A stretch of 64,000 bases of DNA from Thuidium tamariscinum (GCA_947034885.2 OX344751.2:5642001-5706000), one strand, 5' to 3'; shown: positions 22,566 through 35,230, counted from the stretch's first letter. A program made the numbers and translations. Notes: a model not told the origin generated them from the letters alone.

Positions 22566-24495
22566 TTAGCTGCTGTGAGGTCTGTCGGATTCCTGAGACT
22601 GGGATCTACTCACAATAGCTGGCACAATGGAAACAAGACCGATGAAAAAGAGAGCAGCTACAGTCTTGACGTCATACAGCTCGTTAAAACTCCCAAGGGT
22701 GTTCAGGGCAAGACCAGCCTGCCATGTCCAAATCAGCAGAAACATCAAACGGTTGCTCAATGTACTTGCGCCTCCAAAAAGAATGCCAGGATGCAAAAGT
22801 AAATGAGTTTTTCCAGCCTAAGCAATATTATATGAGATGAATAAGAAAGGAGTATTGTCAACCCTACTTGCCAACCACGATATAGCTAACTATCATCGTC
22901 ATAAATGGTGGAGGCTTCCCGAAAGCAGGTCTCTAAGCCTGGTGGATACTGCACTTGGAAAGACAAACCCAAACAAAACTAAATAGAAAGTGCCTTCTGT
23001 TGAGAAAACATGGTCTACAAATATCCACCCAATTAGCTATTAGAAAAAAAGTTCATATAACTAAACTTCGATTTGTTTCTTTTGCAAATAAATACTGATA
23101 ATTTGAACGAAAAAAAGTACAGCACAGTTTTCAAGTCTTTAAAAAGGAGTAGGAATGACTCACCCGGACAGTCACAAATGTAGCAGGCACCAACCCAATT
23201 ATAGTAGCCACGAGAAAGGTGGTGTAGGGGATATCTACAATTGGAGAGCAAACGTTGATAAAAGTATTCGGCAAGGTTGGAGTGACTCTCAAAAACAGCA
23301 TGTAGTTGAACAAATAATCCCTACGCTTGGAAACCTGCACACATAAAATCGTCAGTGTCACTCATGGCAGGAACCTCATCATAGATGTTCATGAATCTTT
23401 GAAAGACGAGTATTGTCAACATAAATCGGAGACGACCTAAACCCACTTGCGCGGAACACTTCCGTAGCCAAGATATAGCATGTGCCAAGTACAAACATGT
23501 AGCGAGCTGTATGACATTCAAAAGTTCGAAAACAGGAATGACTATGAGAGGACTCTTAACGCATGTTAAAAGTGTTCATCTGCAAACAGCATTATGGTAT
23601 TTCCCAGCATAGCATACTCATCAGCTAGTCACATCACTTCAAACCAGGGAAAGAAGCAGGACGGTGCTCGCAATTGTCAATATCGGTTAAGGTTAGGGAA
23701 ACGAAGGCTAACCTCTCGGGTAAAAAAGCGCAGTTTGTCGGGCCACAGCCACATTGCAAGGGGACGACCAATGAGTTTTGATAAAAAATAGCAACAAGAA
23801 GCTCCAGCCGTAGCTGTAAAGATCACCAACGCCATACCCTGGGCTACACCAAACAAAGAGCCCGCCAGCAGTGACATTACGATCGTTCCAGGGATCATAA
23901 AAGTCTGCATAAATATATAGGTCGTACAGAAGCCGAGCAACACTTGTGGTTTATAGTCGTCTGTGTATTTTGAGACATATTCCCTGCAGACGTCAACATA
24001 CGTAAATGAGACAATTCGTAAAAGTAGAGTCAAAATTAAAAGCCTCTGAAAACCTAATCGATTTCAAAGGCACTATTTTCAGAACGAATGCGCTCTACAG
24101 AAAATCAATCAAAACTAAAGATATCAGGACCACATATAAGGCTACCTCGTGAATGAAAAAGAGCGTGAGAGTCGACTCAATTATGAAGAGTCGACTTACG
24201 TCAATGTGCGCAACTCCGACACTGTGCGAGGAAGCTTGAGAAGCTTATGATCAACACTCGGCATGGTGATGTATATGCACAAGAGCGCAATTGAGAACAT
24301 CCCGAAGATGCCGAGCACGACAATCAATTCGAATGTCGATAAAGGCAACCGCGACATTCGCCTTAAACCCTCGCCTTGCAAAATTTGCTCATCCCGACTA
24401 GGACTAGGCTTCGCCATGTCGTCCATCGGAATTCCACTCTTCTGCACAGCAACAAGAGTGGCAAGAGGAAAGGGACTAGCGGTCCCGGGCTTCAT
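22566..24495 (-). CDS. TVP38/TMEM41-like membrane protein (VTT/SNARE-associated domain)
   Basis: Exons on the minus strand are 24495-24200, 23983-23713, 23334-23164 and 22718-22566, giving 296 residues, the usual size for plant 'SNARE associated Golgi protein' family members. A first membrane segment lies at ~55-78. The VTT/DedA domain spans ~110-275 with FMQTFMIPGT (124-132), a GSLFG loop, YFLSKLIGRPL (~164-174), the family motif FLRVTPTLPN (203-212), SPIVDIP and a last membrane span. The tail is short, polar and Ser-rich. Relatives of the TMEM41B/VMP1/TVP38 group are ER or Golgi membrane proteins, some with lipid scramblase activity and roles in autophagy; that role is inferred here. The start ATG follows a TTTTTTTTCGGACAG acceptor by one base, so a 5'UTR intron (24497-24652, donor GTAAGT) is likely. 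No defects are seen. Confidence 0.92.
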
Positions 24496-24652
24496 TCTGT
24501 CCGAAAAAAAATTTAGAAAATTTAGAAAAAAAATCAATACTGATCCCTCAGAAATCCCATGGAATTCAAAAATCCACCTAAAACAAAATCACGAAACTTC
24601 AATCACGAAATTCTCAAGGTCAAACACAAACAAGGAGGTGCGTGCAACTTAC

Positions 24653-25250
24653 GCCTCTTCAACCGCGCACGCGCACGGCTTCCGCGTCGTCGCGAGCTAA
24701 TCTGCAATGCAGCGCGAAATTCCCGAAGCTCCCCTAACGACATGCTCAATGCGGCATCGCGGCTAGGGAGTTCGCAAAAGTGACAAAAGACAGGGAGAGG
24801 CACACGGACAAGCTAAAGGAAAGCGACAGGAACAAGTAGAGCGAAAAGAAGAGCGGCGGCGAAACCGAGTCGTAAAGCGAAAACGCTAAGAATTGACAGC
24901 GCGGCAGCGAGATTGAGAAGAACGGCGCCACAAACGCGGACAACGAAGCCACGTAAAAACAGAGCGACAACAAGCACGGCGAGAGCGCCAAGGAAAAGGG
25001 AGAAAGAGAAAGAGTAGACAAAAGCGACAGCGTAGGCGACGACACAGACATGCGATCCCTTGCTCTCCGAATCCGCTCGCTCTTCCAAACCCGCTTGCTT
25101 CTTCCAAGCGCTCCAATCTCTCGATCAAACTTGCACGCTACCTGGTACGCTGCAGGTGGCCCTAATCAAGCCCTAAGAAGCGATCGCGGATCTACAAGCG
25201 AATGCAAAATTGTGAGCTACAATTATTAAAAAAAAAGGAAGTGGAGCCGC
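24653..25250 (-). promoter_or_regulatory. Likely 5'UTR exon and promoter of the TVP38-like gene
   Basis: This is a GC-rich island upstream of the coding start, with a strong donor (GTAAGT) at 24652. Overlapping hydrophobic open frames on the minus strand (24746-25128) come from CT-rich leader-like sequence and conflict with each other in frame, so I treat them as noncoding. Confidence 0.5.
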
Positions 25251-28200
25251 GGCGGGCTGCATTGTCCGAAGACGCGGACGATGGACGCAGGGCCAGAGCG
25301 ATGGCTAGCGGGCTTGCTGCCCCGGCCTTTTGGTGGTAGAGCGTCACCAGCTGCGAGAGAGAACTCGTTGCGCTTGAAAAAGCCAAAAGGTACCCCATTT
25401 GGAATGTCCAGTCCTGTCGTGCTGCTGCGACTCCCACTCCTCCTCGAAGCTCTAAACTTACTTCAGAGAGTGAGTCACAGTTTGGAAGAGTCACTGTTCA
25501 TTGTCAGGACTTTTTTTTGGGAAGTAGAGTCAATTAGAATTTGGTGAAGACCTGTATTTTCTACATGCATGCATCTTCTAAATTAAACAAGAACGGTCTG
25601 ACCATGTTATTTGGTGAACAATAATATTTTGTCCTAGTTTTATTGCTAAAAAATACTAAAATATTAAATAGAGGGGAAATTAAACAAAATTATTAAAATG
25701 AGATAAATAGTGAACTCAATGAAGTTTGACTTGGCAACCCTCTTTGACCAACTAAGGGTCCGTTTAGGTCTTAGACACAATAGGCAGCCTCTCCCCTCAG
25801 TCAAACAAGGGTCTGCCTGAGGGGCCCCCCACTCAAGCACATGTTTGTCTATGCGGTCATTGTAGTGTAGTGTAAATAGGGTTATAAATAAGATTTGGAA
25901 ATAGACATCCAAAACCCACCAAGTCAATGCTATGGATTCTATCTTTTTGGACAGAGCCAATAAATTTTATTTTCTTAAACTCATGAGTGTACTTGTACTG
26001 TTGCCACAGTCAAAATTAAAATAAAAGTAATTAGTTCCTAATTTTTTAAACCAAATAATACTCAAAACTCCATAACTTTTCCTATATAGATCAAAACGCC
26101 ACAAAGCAAAGTCCATGCACCTCTCTTCATTGAGGGCTTTCCAATAGTATCAAGAATGTGGGGAGGCACAATCAAGGAGATCTCAATATAACAAACAAAA
26201 TAAAACAAATAGCCTAACTTTAAAGGTATGTGGATGTGGATGGATGGATTTTCATCCCAATATGACAATGTCATTTACATTTAAATGTAGAAACTAGTGT
26301 GCCTTATGCCGTTGCCACAATCTAAAGAGAAGAAAAAGTAATTTTCTAATTTTTAATAACCAAAAAGAATTAAGGAAATCAATAACTTTTACACTATAGG
26401 TCTAAAATTGACAAAACAAAGCTTATGCACCCCTCTATACCAAGGGCTTTTTAAGAGTATTAAAAATGCAACTAGAAGATACATAGTCCAAGAGATCTCA
26501 ACGTAACAAACAAATAGCCTAACTTAAACTATAGATGGAGTTTTCTTGGCTAAAAAAGAATACCTTCATTTGAGGCAAGGAATAGAGATTTATTTTCAAT
26601 TAGTGCAATCTAGTCCAATAATACCTCTTTCCAAAAAGGTTGGTTCCAGCCCTTTTTTTTTGGGCGATTTGGTGCCAGATTGCACCATTCCAAAATAAAT
26701 GTCTACTTTTCGCCAGATAAAAGTAATATTTTTTCGCCAAATTTTTTTCATTCATATTCAAAATATAGATGAAATAGCCAAGTTTGGATGAAAAAGTGCA
26801 TGGATATGGCTGAAAAGTGTTTTTTTGTCAAAAAGATGGATGGATGGAGATATACAATGCTTCACCAAATTTTAAGTGGTTGCCATCTTGGCATTTTTCA
26901 AAAACCAAAAAAAAGGGTTGGTTGGTTCATATCAAAGCTAGAGATTATTATAGTTGTAGAGGAAAAACCAATAAAGAGTCAATCTACACCGATGAACTAG
27001 TAAGCAACTACTACCATCCCATTTGTTTCAATAGTGCAAAGTTTTGGTAGAACTAGTACAACATGGTCTTCAAAATTCCAAAGCTATTCCTCTATGATAA
27101 TTAACACAATAAAATTGTAGCTTAAAATAAGTTGTAATGGTGACTTTGGCTACAAAGTTTAACAAACATGGAGAGGGCTTAACAACCATGGAAGTAAATA
27201 TAAACTAGTCCTTGAGCTTGGTGGAGTTTGCCCTTAATTAAAATCTCTACTTCTACCACAACGAATGATCATCAATTTCGTTTCTACAACTATGATTTAT
27301 ATTTTCATTGGCAAAATTTAAAGTTATTTTTCACCCATAGACTTTATTACACATTTAGAAAAATAATTGAAAAAAAATCTCCATTGAATTTGATACTTTA
27401 TTTCACAATAAATACAAATTTGAGATACAAAATGTTATATGTATATACACTTTCTTTCAAATCAATTTTCTACTAGTGTTATTGTGAGTGCATTAGTCAA
27501 AGGCTAGCAAGAAGGACTAACTGTCTACGCATTCAAGATTCAAACTACCAATATTTATAGTTTTTCTGTTACTCTCATAATCCTACTTTTTATTATTCTT
27601 GTCACAATTTCAATTTCATCTACATGGGGTATAGACTTTTAAATAAAAATGTACATTATAGTTACATGAGGGTGGTATTGTAATAAGAAGTTTGGCTGCT
27701 TGAAGTATTAGAACCTTAGTCAATTAATAATTAGATATTATAAAATAAATATTAATTATATATGATAAAAAAATCTATTTCATTTTTAAATTAAAAAATG
27801 TATCAAAATTGAACTAACAAAATATTATCAATGAATTCAAAAATTTAGAAATTTAGAAATATATTTTTCATTGAAAAAAATTTAATATATTTTGAACTTA
27901 AAATTTTTAGAATATCACAAATTTGAAGATTTTGTACATGAGTAGAAAATTATGTTAAAGGAAACAAATTCTAGATGATATTTGTTTTTTTGTGATGTAA
28001 AAATGTCAACTTCAGTACAAAATTGCTTTGAATTTGACATATTCACAGTACAAAATACACAAATGTCATCTATAGTTTTTTTTCTACAACTTGGTTTTCT
28101 ACTCATGGTAAATTTCAAACAATTGTGTGTCATTAATTTTTTGTGGCTAACATTTAAGACAACTATTCATGCCTCTTTGCACAATAGAACTTTGACCACT

Positions 28201-29390
28201 TCTTTTTGTTCATCTTTAAATTGAAGACTATTGTAATGTCTTGTAGTTGGCTTGATAATAAATTCATCTAATACAAGCTAAAGGTTCCCTTAATTCATTG
28301 TGTCTAAGATGTTCACTTTGAATTGAATTGGAATTTATAGCAATGCAAAAAAAACTTAAGAGTTTTTTCCTAAAAAATTAAATAGATTCAAGGACTTTTT
28401 TTTCAATAATTCAACAAATTTCAATATAATGTTTTGAGGTGAGCACACCTAAAGGTGTTCCAAACAACATATGATGATGGTTTTCATTAGTATATGTTCT
28501 TAAAGTTCTACTGAGTACTGATGGATTTTTTGAAATTTAAGGATTTAACAAATAATAATAATACATGTTTTGCATATATATTTTCTATTAGAAACCTTTA
28601 AAAAATGTAGCACAATATGCATTTTTTTGAACATTGCTTTAATAAAATGTGTGTTATAAAATAACATGGAATTTACAACAATAGCCATTTAAGCCCACCA
28701 CCTTTTGAACATCCATTCATCTACAATGCATAATGTTCTTTGCCTTTGAATTTTGTTTCTTCATCCAAAATGCCATTGGTTGTAATTCCATGGAGGTTCA
28801 ATAGAGCCTTTTATTTTTCAATTTTATGAGTTTTGAAATTCAAAATTTTATACATTTTTAGATGATATTCTAAAATATTAAGATATAAATAAAATTTTAA
28901 GATATACACACTAATAAATTGTTGAACTACTATCTATAATCAATTAATAGAAATTTTTGTAAAATATATATTTTTAAAATAAATAAAAATAAAAATTTAA
29001 CAAAATTCATTGTAACAAAAAAAATGGACCCTTTAGAAGGTCTCAAATTTCTTCACTAATTAGGACCAAGAAATTCTAAAAATCGAGCAATCCTATTGGT
29101 TAAGAGCCAAGATCCTATTAATTGAGAACAATCCTATTGATTGTATTGTCTTAAGCCAATCATACTCTTAACTCAATATATTATTCTTATCATTTATTGC
29201 TAACCGAAAAGGAATTTGATTCATTGTCATTAAGACTACTACATTGATAAGACAACAATCCATAACCTAAGCACAATGAACCGCATCACATTTTTATCTG
29301 GCATGTGGATATTATGTCCTTTCACACAACCATGACAAGCTAAAGTATCACCATTGTAGCTATCAAGACATTCCTTGCAACTTTTAGCCA
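25251..29390. other. AT-rich intergenic region without recognised genes
   Basis: 25251-25560 is still GC-rich, possibly promoter flank. From ~25560 on the sequence is AT-rich with no domain-bearing frame on either strand. 26050-26270 and 26350-26540 resemble each other in order (AATAACTTTT-type text, then CAAAGC, then ATGCACC, then GAGGGCTTTCC or AAGGGCTTTTT), suggesting an old duplication or two repeat copies. Confidence 0.45.
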
Positions 29391-29562
29391 AGACTTGACA
29401 CTTACGACTATCAACAAGGCAACTGTCAGTAAGGACTTGACACTTGCAACTGTCAGCACAACAAGGACTTGACACTTGTGATTGCCAGTAAGGACTTGAC
29501 GCTTGCAACTGTTAGCGCAAACTTGACACTTGTGACTTTCAACATAGACTTGACACTTATTG
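29391..29562. repeat. Short tandem array, 27-39 bp units (ACTTGACACTTG)
   Basis: ACTTGACACTT recurs at about 29393, 29432, 29467, 29494 (one base changed), 29521 and 29549, usually followed by GCAACTGTCAG or a variant. Spacing settles at 27-28 bases in the right part. The reverse strand reads as short Cys/Lys-rich frames, but there is no sign of a real protein. Confidence 0.7.
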
Positions 29563-30786
29563 AAGACTCTTTGCATCCTTTTCCATTAAAGCTCCTTGAC
29601 AACATCTTAATTACTCTTCATACCTTTGCTTGCAACTCTCTTTAATAGTCTATTACACTTTAGTATTGCTAAACTTTTTTCATAAGTTCTAAAATCACCA
29701 AAATTTAGCAATCCTTAAAATTCCTCCTATCCCCTAAGAGTAAACCCATCTTATAATCAACAAGAATAATCAAATTCCTAAAAAAATCTCATAGTCTAAC
29801 CTATTCAAATACTACTCTTACTGGTACATAACCACCTCCGACCTTAATTTCTCTCTTTCTGTTCTGTAAAAAACAATTTAATACATCTCCTCATCTACAG
29901 GAACAATCAAGCTCGTCAACCAAGATCAATCAAGCTCCTGTTGTAAAAGGAATCTCGCAACTAACCCTACTTGAATACACCTCCGGCTAGTAATCTAGTC
30001 CACAGCCGCGTCCGTTGTTTTATGAGAGAAAATAATATTTCACGATTGCATTGTACTCAACACGTACGCAGACTTGTTTACATTTTCTTACTATTTTCAT
30101 GAGTCTGTACTAAATTCAAGCAGTGATTAGCACATGGTCCTACCCTGTAAGTCCATGACTCTGTGACACGCACCCACTACAAACAAACAAAAAGATCCGG
30201 ACAATCAAGCACGTTGTTTCATGACTCGAAACGCAACAGAGGTTGTAAGCCGGACCAAATCCCAACATTCGAAACAGCTGTTTCAAGCCAACCCATCGCG
30301 CAAAAAAAATAATCCTAGTCTCAGCCCAGAAGCTCTGATCAGGCAAACCTCCTAATTCCGTCAACATGCATAAATATTCTCGACTTCTCATCAATTCCTA
30401 GCAACAGACCGAGTCCTCTTCCCTTCCATGTGTAAGAAGCAAACCACCGCACCAAGGCCAGAAAGTCATCTACACTTCCGTCTCTGAAATCAAAATGCCA
30501 CACCACTCGATGTCTGATACAGCTTTAAAGAAAACCACGGTACAAGTCAATCAATCAATCTACAAAATCGCCGAACCTTGGGCTCAACATGCTCACTCCT
30601 TACCTGCCAGCCTCAAATGCACTCTCTTAAAGCTCCTAGTTACTTACTCAAAAAAGTCTTTGATGCGTGCAGTAGTCCCTCCTCGGAGGACAAGCGTCTT
30701 TGAAGCAAGCTCTGTCAAGAACTTGCGTACATATGCACCAATCAAGAAGCACAAAATGAAAATTAACCGTAACCGAATCCATTCCC
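29563..30786. other. 3' flank of the DRIP-like gene
   Basis: The sequence changes from AT-rich to balanced composition at ~29850. The part adjoining 30787 is probably the 3'UTR of the minus-strand DRIP-like gene. The open frame on the plus strand at 30495-30794 is antisense to it and has no recognisable domain. Confidence 0.4.
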
Positions 30787-32373
30787 TCAATTGATTCGAG
30801 GTTTCCGATGCCGTCTGTAGGTCAGCACCATCAGGAAGTCTTTCGACGTAGGAAAGTCTGCAGCGCTCCCTCCATTCGCTGGAGCTGTTGATGTTTCCCC
30901 TTGTGCTTGGGCTTGAGCTTGCGGTTGATCCGAAATCTGGGCACTGAACCAGATGTCACGGATGCTTTCCAAGGGTAGACTAGACACCACCGGCTGACCC
31001 CGGCACGTGATTTCCACTTCCATCTCGGTTTTCACTTTGTGTGCCAGCTTCTGAACCAGATACGTCTTCACATGAAACACCGGCAGCTTTCCGTCCTTGA
31101 TTCGCACGTAAGGGGAGGACAAGGGTGGGAGAGCATCATCGTTGGCTTGAGCATCTCCTGATTCCAAGTGAAACCAGATCCCGTTCGTAGAAGTCCTGGA
31201 TGATTGGCCAGCAGCCGTGGCTCCCGAAAATGAACGGGACTTGTTGCGCAAGATGGAAGGCCGGTCCATCACACCGTTCAGAGTTTGTTTCAGACGGGAT
31301 TGCAACGACTGCCCGTTTGCAGTTGCTAAGGCGCTGTCCTTGATGAGGCCGGAGCCCCCTTTGGCCACCACTCCATCCTTGCTGTCCCTGTGGCCGGGCA
31401 AGGCCTTGCCTGGGGTGCGCAGGTCGAGGGAAGGGGATGGGGATGCGGCCCCTGAGCCCGTCTCTTCCATGGCGGCATCTGCGTTGGCCACTTGCGCCAG
31501 AGCGTCCAGTGCCGAGGGAAACTCGGTGGCGCGAGGAGCTCGAGTGGGGATGGACGATCCGTTGCTCTTTCGCGAGCCCCGTACGATCCTCGGCCCCGGT
31601 AACGATCCCGAGGCTTTGTTGTTGCCATTGGAGACGGCCTGCGCCAGTCGGTGGCTCAGCTTGGATGTGGTCCAGGGCCCAGCAATCGATCCACGCAAGT
31701 GCAGCTCCCCGTCGCCTCTCGAGGGTGTCAAGGGCGAGTCCTCCGCCCGCCGTCGGGGCTCGGAATGCGGGTAAACCTTCGCTTCGGCAGCCTCGTCCGG
31801 CGAAGCTCGTCGGGATCCGCCGTTGTGAGAGAGCTTCAGAATGGTCGTGGGAGAGTCATCTGAGACGTCGTCTTCGTCGTCATCGTCGCCCTCATCCTCG
31901 AGCTCCTCGTCTGAGCTGCTGCTGCCATGTGAGTTTGGCAATGCGCGCGTCTTGCGACTGGCGTAGCCCGGATTCACGGCTGGCGGGCCCTTAACTCCGA
32001 GCGAGTATAGCGACCTCTCTTTCCGCCGGGTGGCGTTCGACGTGCCGGGGCTGCCGATCGACACGCCGGGCTTGCGCTTCTTCGTGTTGCTCGGGAACAG
32101 TTTCTCCTTGAGGTCGTTCAGTTGGTGGTCCGCGCGCAACTTCTCCAGCGGCAGCGTGCCCAGGTTCACTTGGCACATAGGGCAGCAGTCCGACTCGCCA
32201 TGGCGGAGCTCCGCGGTGATGCACTCGCGGCAAAACGTGTGCAGGCACTCCGAGATGGTGGTGGCCTCGCGGATCAAGTAATGGCACAGTGGGCACGTCA
32301 GGCACGTCAAGAGCGGGGCCTTCGGGACGCGCACTTCCATGAAAGCCACACCGTCTCTCCCGCCGAAGGGCAT
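30787..32373 (-). CDS. DRIP-like RING E3 ubiquitin ligase (RING + RAWUL), intronless
   Basis: A single uninterrupted frame of 528 residues. A C3HC4 RING finger lies at the N-terminus: C27-x2-C30, C43-x-H45, C48-x2-C51 and C64-x2-C67, with the DRIP/PCGF-like phrase ATTISECLHTFCRECI. It is followed by LGTLPLEKLRADHQLNDL, typical of plant DRIP proteins and Polycomb RING proteins. The middle is low complexity, with a Ser run and an acidic Glu/Asp stretch at ~160-190 and basic Ser/Gly-rich sequence after it. The last ~100 residues form a RAWUL (ubiquitin-like) domain ending KDFLMVLTYRR. Arabidopsis DRIP1 and DRIP2 ubiquitinate DREB2A in the nucleus; the substrate here is unknown. The start is the first true ATG, with A at -3; M12 is an alternative that fits the family N-terminus. 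The frame is open upstream to 32481 but without an ATG. The lack of introns is unusual compared with the other genes here. Confidence 0.92.
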   Translation of the reverse strand: MPFGGRDGVAFMEVRVPKAPLLTCLTCPLCHYLIREATTISECLHTFCRECITAELRHGESDCCPMCQVNLGTLPLEKLRADHQLNDLKEKLFPSNTKKRKPGVSIGSPGTSNATRRKERSLYSLGVKGPPAVNPGYASRKTRALPNSHGSSSSDEELEDEGDDDDEDDVSDDSPTTILKLSHNGGSRRASPDEAAEAKVYPHSEPRRRAEDSPLTPSRGDGELHLRGSIAGPWTTSKLSHRLAQAVSNGNNKASGSLPGPRIVRGSRKSNGSSIPTRAPRATEFPSALDALAQVANADAAMEETGSGAASPSPSLDLRTPGKALPGHRDSKDGVVAKGGSGLIKDSALATANGQSLQSRLKQTLNGVMDRPSILRNKSRSFSGATAAGQSSRTSTNGIWFHLESGDAQANDDALPPLSSPYVRIKDGKLPVFHVKTYLVQKLAHKVKTEMEVEITCRGQPVVSSLPLESIRDIWFSAQISDQPQAQAQAQGETSTAPANGGSAADFPTSKDFLMVLTYRRHRKPRIN

Positions 32374-34620
32374 CGTTTCTTTCCAACCAGATACCCCCTT
32401 CAATGCATTCGTATACGCCACTCTCCTCTGTACCCTAAATACGTCCAATTCGCCCAACCTCTCCGATACCCCGTCACACACCCCAATGCAAATTCAAACC
32501 CATTTCACTGCACCCACAAATAATAGATCAGCCCACATGCAATTAGACGCGAGCGCATGCATGCACATGATTTCATCCAACCCACCATGCAGACGCGGAC
32601 GCCGGAAAATCAAATGCGATCCACACGTCAAGAAAATTAAATCTTCGCCCACAGACGTACACCCTCCGCCGCCATGGCCATCCATCACCCGTAGATCCAA
32701 CGCACAATTACCACACATTCTCACGTCTCTCCCACCCAGCTTCTTTCATAATCAGCCATACCCAAGAACTTCAGCTCGTGCACAAACCCCATGCACTTAA
32801 AACCAAGCTTTCCACTCAAATTCAAAAACCCTCATCTAGAACTCGCCATAATCTCTAGAAATACGAACATTCGTCACGCCGCTCTCCCCTTCCCAAGGCC
32901 CCTGCACTCGACCCACGACCACATTTTCCGTACACGTCCCCGATATTCGAAATCGTTTTAGCTACCTAATGCATGAACGACGCAAACAAACCTCAAGTAA
33001 CCAAGACTTCACGTGCAATCTGAAGCTAGGGCAAACAGGAAAAACAACAGTCACTCCTCGTCATTGCGCACATCACACGTCAACAAAATCAAACCATAAA
33101 ACAATACAAATCTCTCAAGCGCACCAGCTAATTCGCATTGATCCGCATACCGCCCTGAAATGTCGTAAATTAGAAGTCGTCGTCTTCAAGAACTGACGAT
33201 TAATAATAAGGAAACGTGCACCGCCATCCCCGCCCAACTCTCCTTAAGCAAGCTTTTTCCCCTGTTTCCTTTGTCGTTGCGCTAGAGAACACCCGGCGAC
33301 CAGCATCCCTCCATCGCCATCTCCGATAACTTACGATTCCTCCCCGGCCCCTCCGACTAAATCCGAGCGTTCGCTTGTTGTTGCCAGGCTGGAGTTCGAA
33401 GTAAGTTAATGTTGGGCAGGTTGACTGAGTGCTGCTGCAACAAGCTTCCGGTTATTGGGCGCGTCCCGTGTGTCAGTCGACTTGCGATCTGCAAGCTTTC
33501 CCATTCCACCATGCCCACCCACTCAGCAACGACGTCGCAACTAATCTGCGGAACGCGCACCATGCAATGATCAATTTGCCGTTACGCCCGTGTCGTCGTT
33601 GATCTTTCACCCTCGAATGCACCCAAACCCTGCCGATAATAAGTTCTGCCACGACGACTGACTGACGGACGGACGGACTGACCCAAGGTTTTTCTTCGTC
33701 GTTCGTCCATGGACGGAGATCGTTTACGGTCAATTTCCACGTGTCGTTGAGTTATCCGTTTCTCCCCATCGTAAGTCGACGTGGAAAGGCAGACGTAGGA
33801 ACGGATGACTGTATATTTCCGGTGGTGGATGAGGTTCGGGTTGACGGAAGGGAACGAACCGTCGCGATAAACGATCGTCGCCGTCCGGATCGTCGTTTGC
33901 CAGTATGCAGGGAGGCGTGGTGAGGGATCGGACGGCTGTGGCCACGTTGAGGGCCATCGGACGGTGGGTAGGGTCGGAGGGGATTCGTTGGGTAATGTTT
34001 TCCACATGCATTGAAGGGAACCACATGCGATGCTTGTGGAGGGCCTCTGCAGGGGTATTTTATTTCGTTTATTCTGGGCAGGGCAGCAAATTCTACATCC
34101 AAGAACGTGGATGAAACCTGCGAAATAAGGATGGGAATTCATCCCCAAGACTGGCTTCATCGTTAAAGTTTGAGGTAATTTGTTGGTTTCATCCATCCTC
34201 TGAGTAAAGAGAATATTACCAAAGATTCCTTCCAAATAACTGCGTGTGGCTTTGTAGGGAATACCAATCTGCCCAAAATAGAACCCCTGCTGGTCTCTCC
34301 CTCCCTGCTGCCCTAAATCAATACGGAAACTAGCTTCAATTGCCTTAAATTTCCATGGAAGAAGATCTGTCTGTCATGGTGCCAATTAGGCTGGGGCCTT
34401 TTGTTGCCGCTGGATTGAGTTCCCCAAAAGCTGCTGTTATCTGATGCTCTGACTGGTACGTTATCGACAGAACCTTTATGAGCTGTGTCAGGGTGGAATG
34501 GATTGCCGCCTCCGTCACTTGCCTGGAAGTGTACTTGAAGTGGAGGAATTCAATAAATTTCATGAATTGACACAAGGTTAGGGCACCCAATCACAGTCCG
34601 GGAAGAAACTTTAGCTTAAC
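32374..34620 (-). promoter_or_regulatory. 5' leader and promoter region of the DRIP-like gene
   Basis: A GC-richer stretch lies upstream of the minus-strand gene. 33737-33745 reads CCACGTGTC, a G-box/ABRE-type core. Near 33660 there is a run of GACGGACGGAC. Two similar phrases, GGATCGGACGG and CCATCGGACGG, lie 32 bases apart near 33926-33965. Several open frames (33582-34235 and 34345-34590, minus) lack ATG starts or domains. The region could also hold a leader intron or a small unrecognised gene. Confidence 0.4.
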
Positions 34621-34824
34621 CGGTTAAAATCCTACATTTTTTTGCACCAACCGGTCGCTTGGAGAATACTCTCGGCCAGGCCTTAAGAAAATAAAGAATA
34701 TTCTTTTTTTTCCTCTAAAATGATCAGTTTTTTCCTGAAAGTTTGAACTTCATTCGGAAATTCTGGATTTCAACCGGCTAACTTATAACTAAATGCTGGT
34801 ACTCCCTGTTCATTGCACCCTATT

Positions 34825-35230
34825 GCAACATCTATGGTGGAAGCACCCAAAACCATCCAAATAAGGAATTCAGCATAGTTGGAGGCAACTTTTTTTTTAA
34901 ATGATATTTTTCTAGTATTAGCGAGTGAAAATCATGATTTTTTTTTAAAAGTTAGATTTTTCAGATGTTGTATGTAATTTCTCTGATTTTTCAAAGTGTT
35001 GGCTCCGTAGACCATTAAAACTATGCAATAGGTGCACCCAAAACTAAACCCTGCTAAAATCAGCAGTAAATCAATCAAATATTTATATGTGTCCTCAAAA
35101 TGCGTCAGCCAATTAAAATCAAGCATGTGGCAAACACATTAAGGGAACTTTGTTGACGCAAATGAATGAGTCTACAGTCCACTACAAGGGAAATGTTCAA
35201 GAATGGGTGTTTCTCCCTCAATCAAAACAA
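34825..35230 (+). repeat. Dispersed repeat 'family F', copy 1
   Basis: This matches the reverse complement of 39880-40285. Shared phrases include CACCCAAAACC.TCCAAATAAG, GAATTCAGCATAGTTGGAGG, AGTATTAGCGAGTGAAAATC and CAAAGTGTTGGCT. It is non-coding, and its ends are uncertain. Confidence 0.6.

Noticed and set aside
24746..25128. Hydrophobic Leu/Ser/Phe-rich open frames upstream of the TVP38-like gene
   Set aside because: Several frames of the same CT-rich strand look equally hydrophobic, which is a compositional effect. The region fits better as a 5'UTR and promoter.
25251..29390. Organelle DNA insertion or LTR retrotransposon in the AT-rich desert
   Set aside because: No organelle gene, reverse transcriptase, integrase motif or matching long terminal repeats could be seen on either strand.
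30495..30794. 99-codon plus-strand frame overlapping the 3' end of the DRIP-like gene
   Set aside because: It is antisense to the 3'UTR of a well-supported gene and has no family motif.
33582..34235. 217-codon open frame on the minus strand upstream of the DRIP-like gene
   Set aside because: It starts at a non-ATG codon, its composition is Arg/Ser/Thr/Pro-rich as expected from GC-rich noncoding DNA, and it contains no motif. Other frames in the same stretch are equally open.
34345..34590. Possible small genes on either strand near 34340-34600
   Set aside because: Short frames such as one from the ATG at 34355 on the plus strand read protein-like for ~29 codons but stop, and no splice partner or domain could be found.
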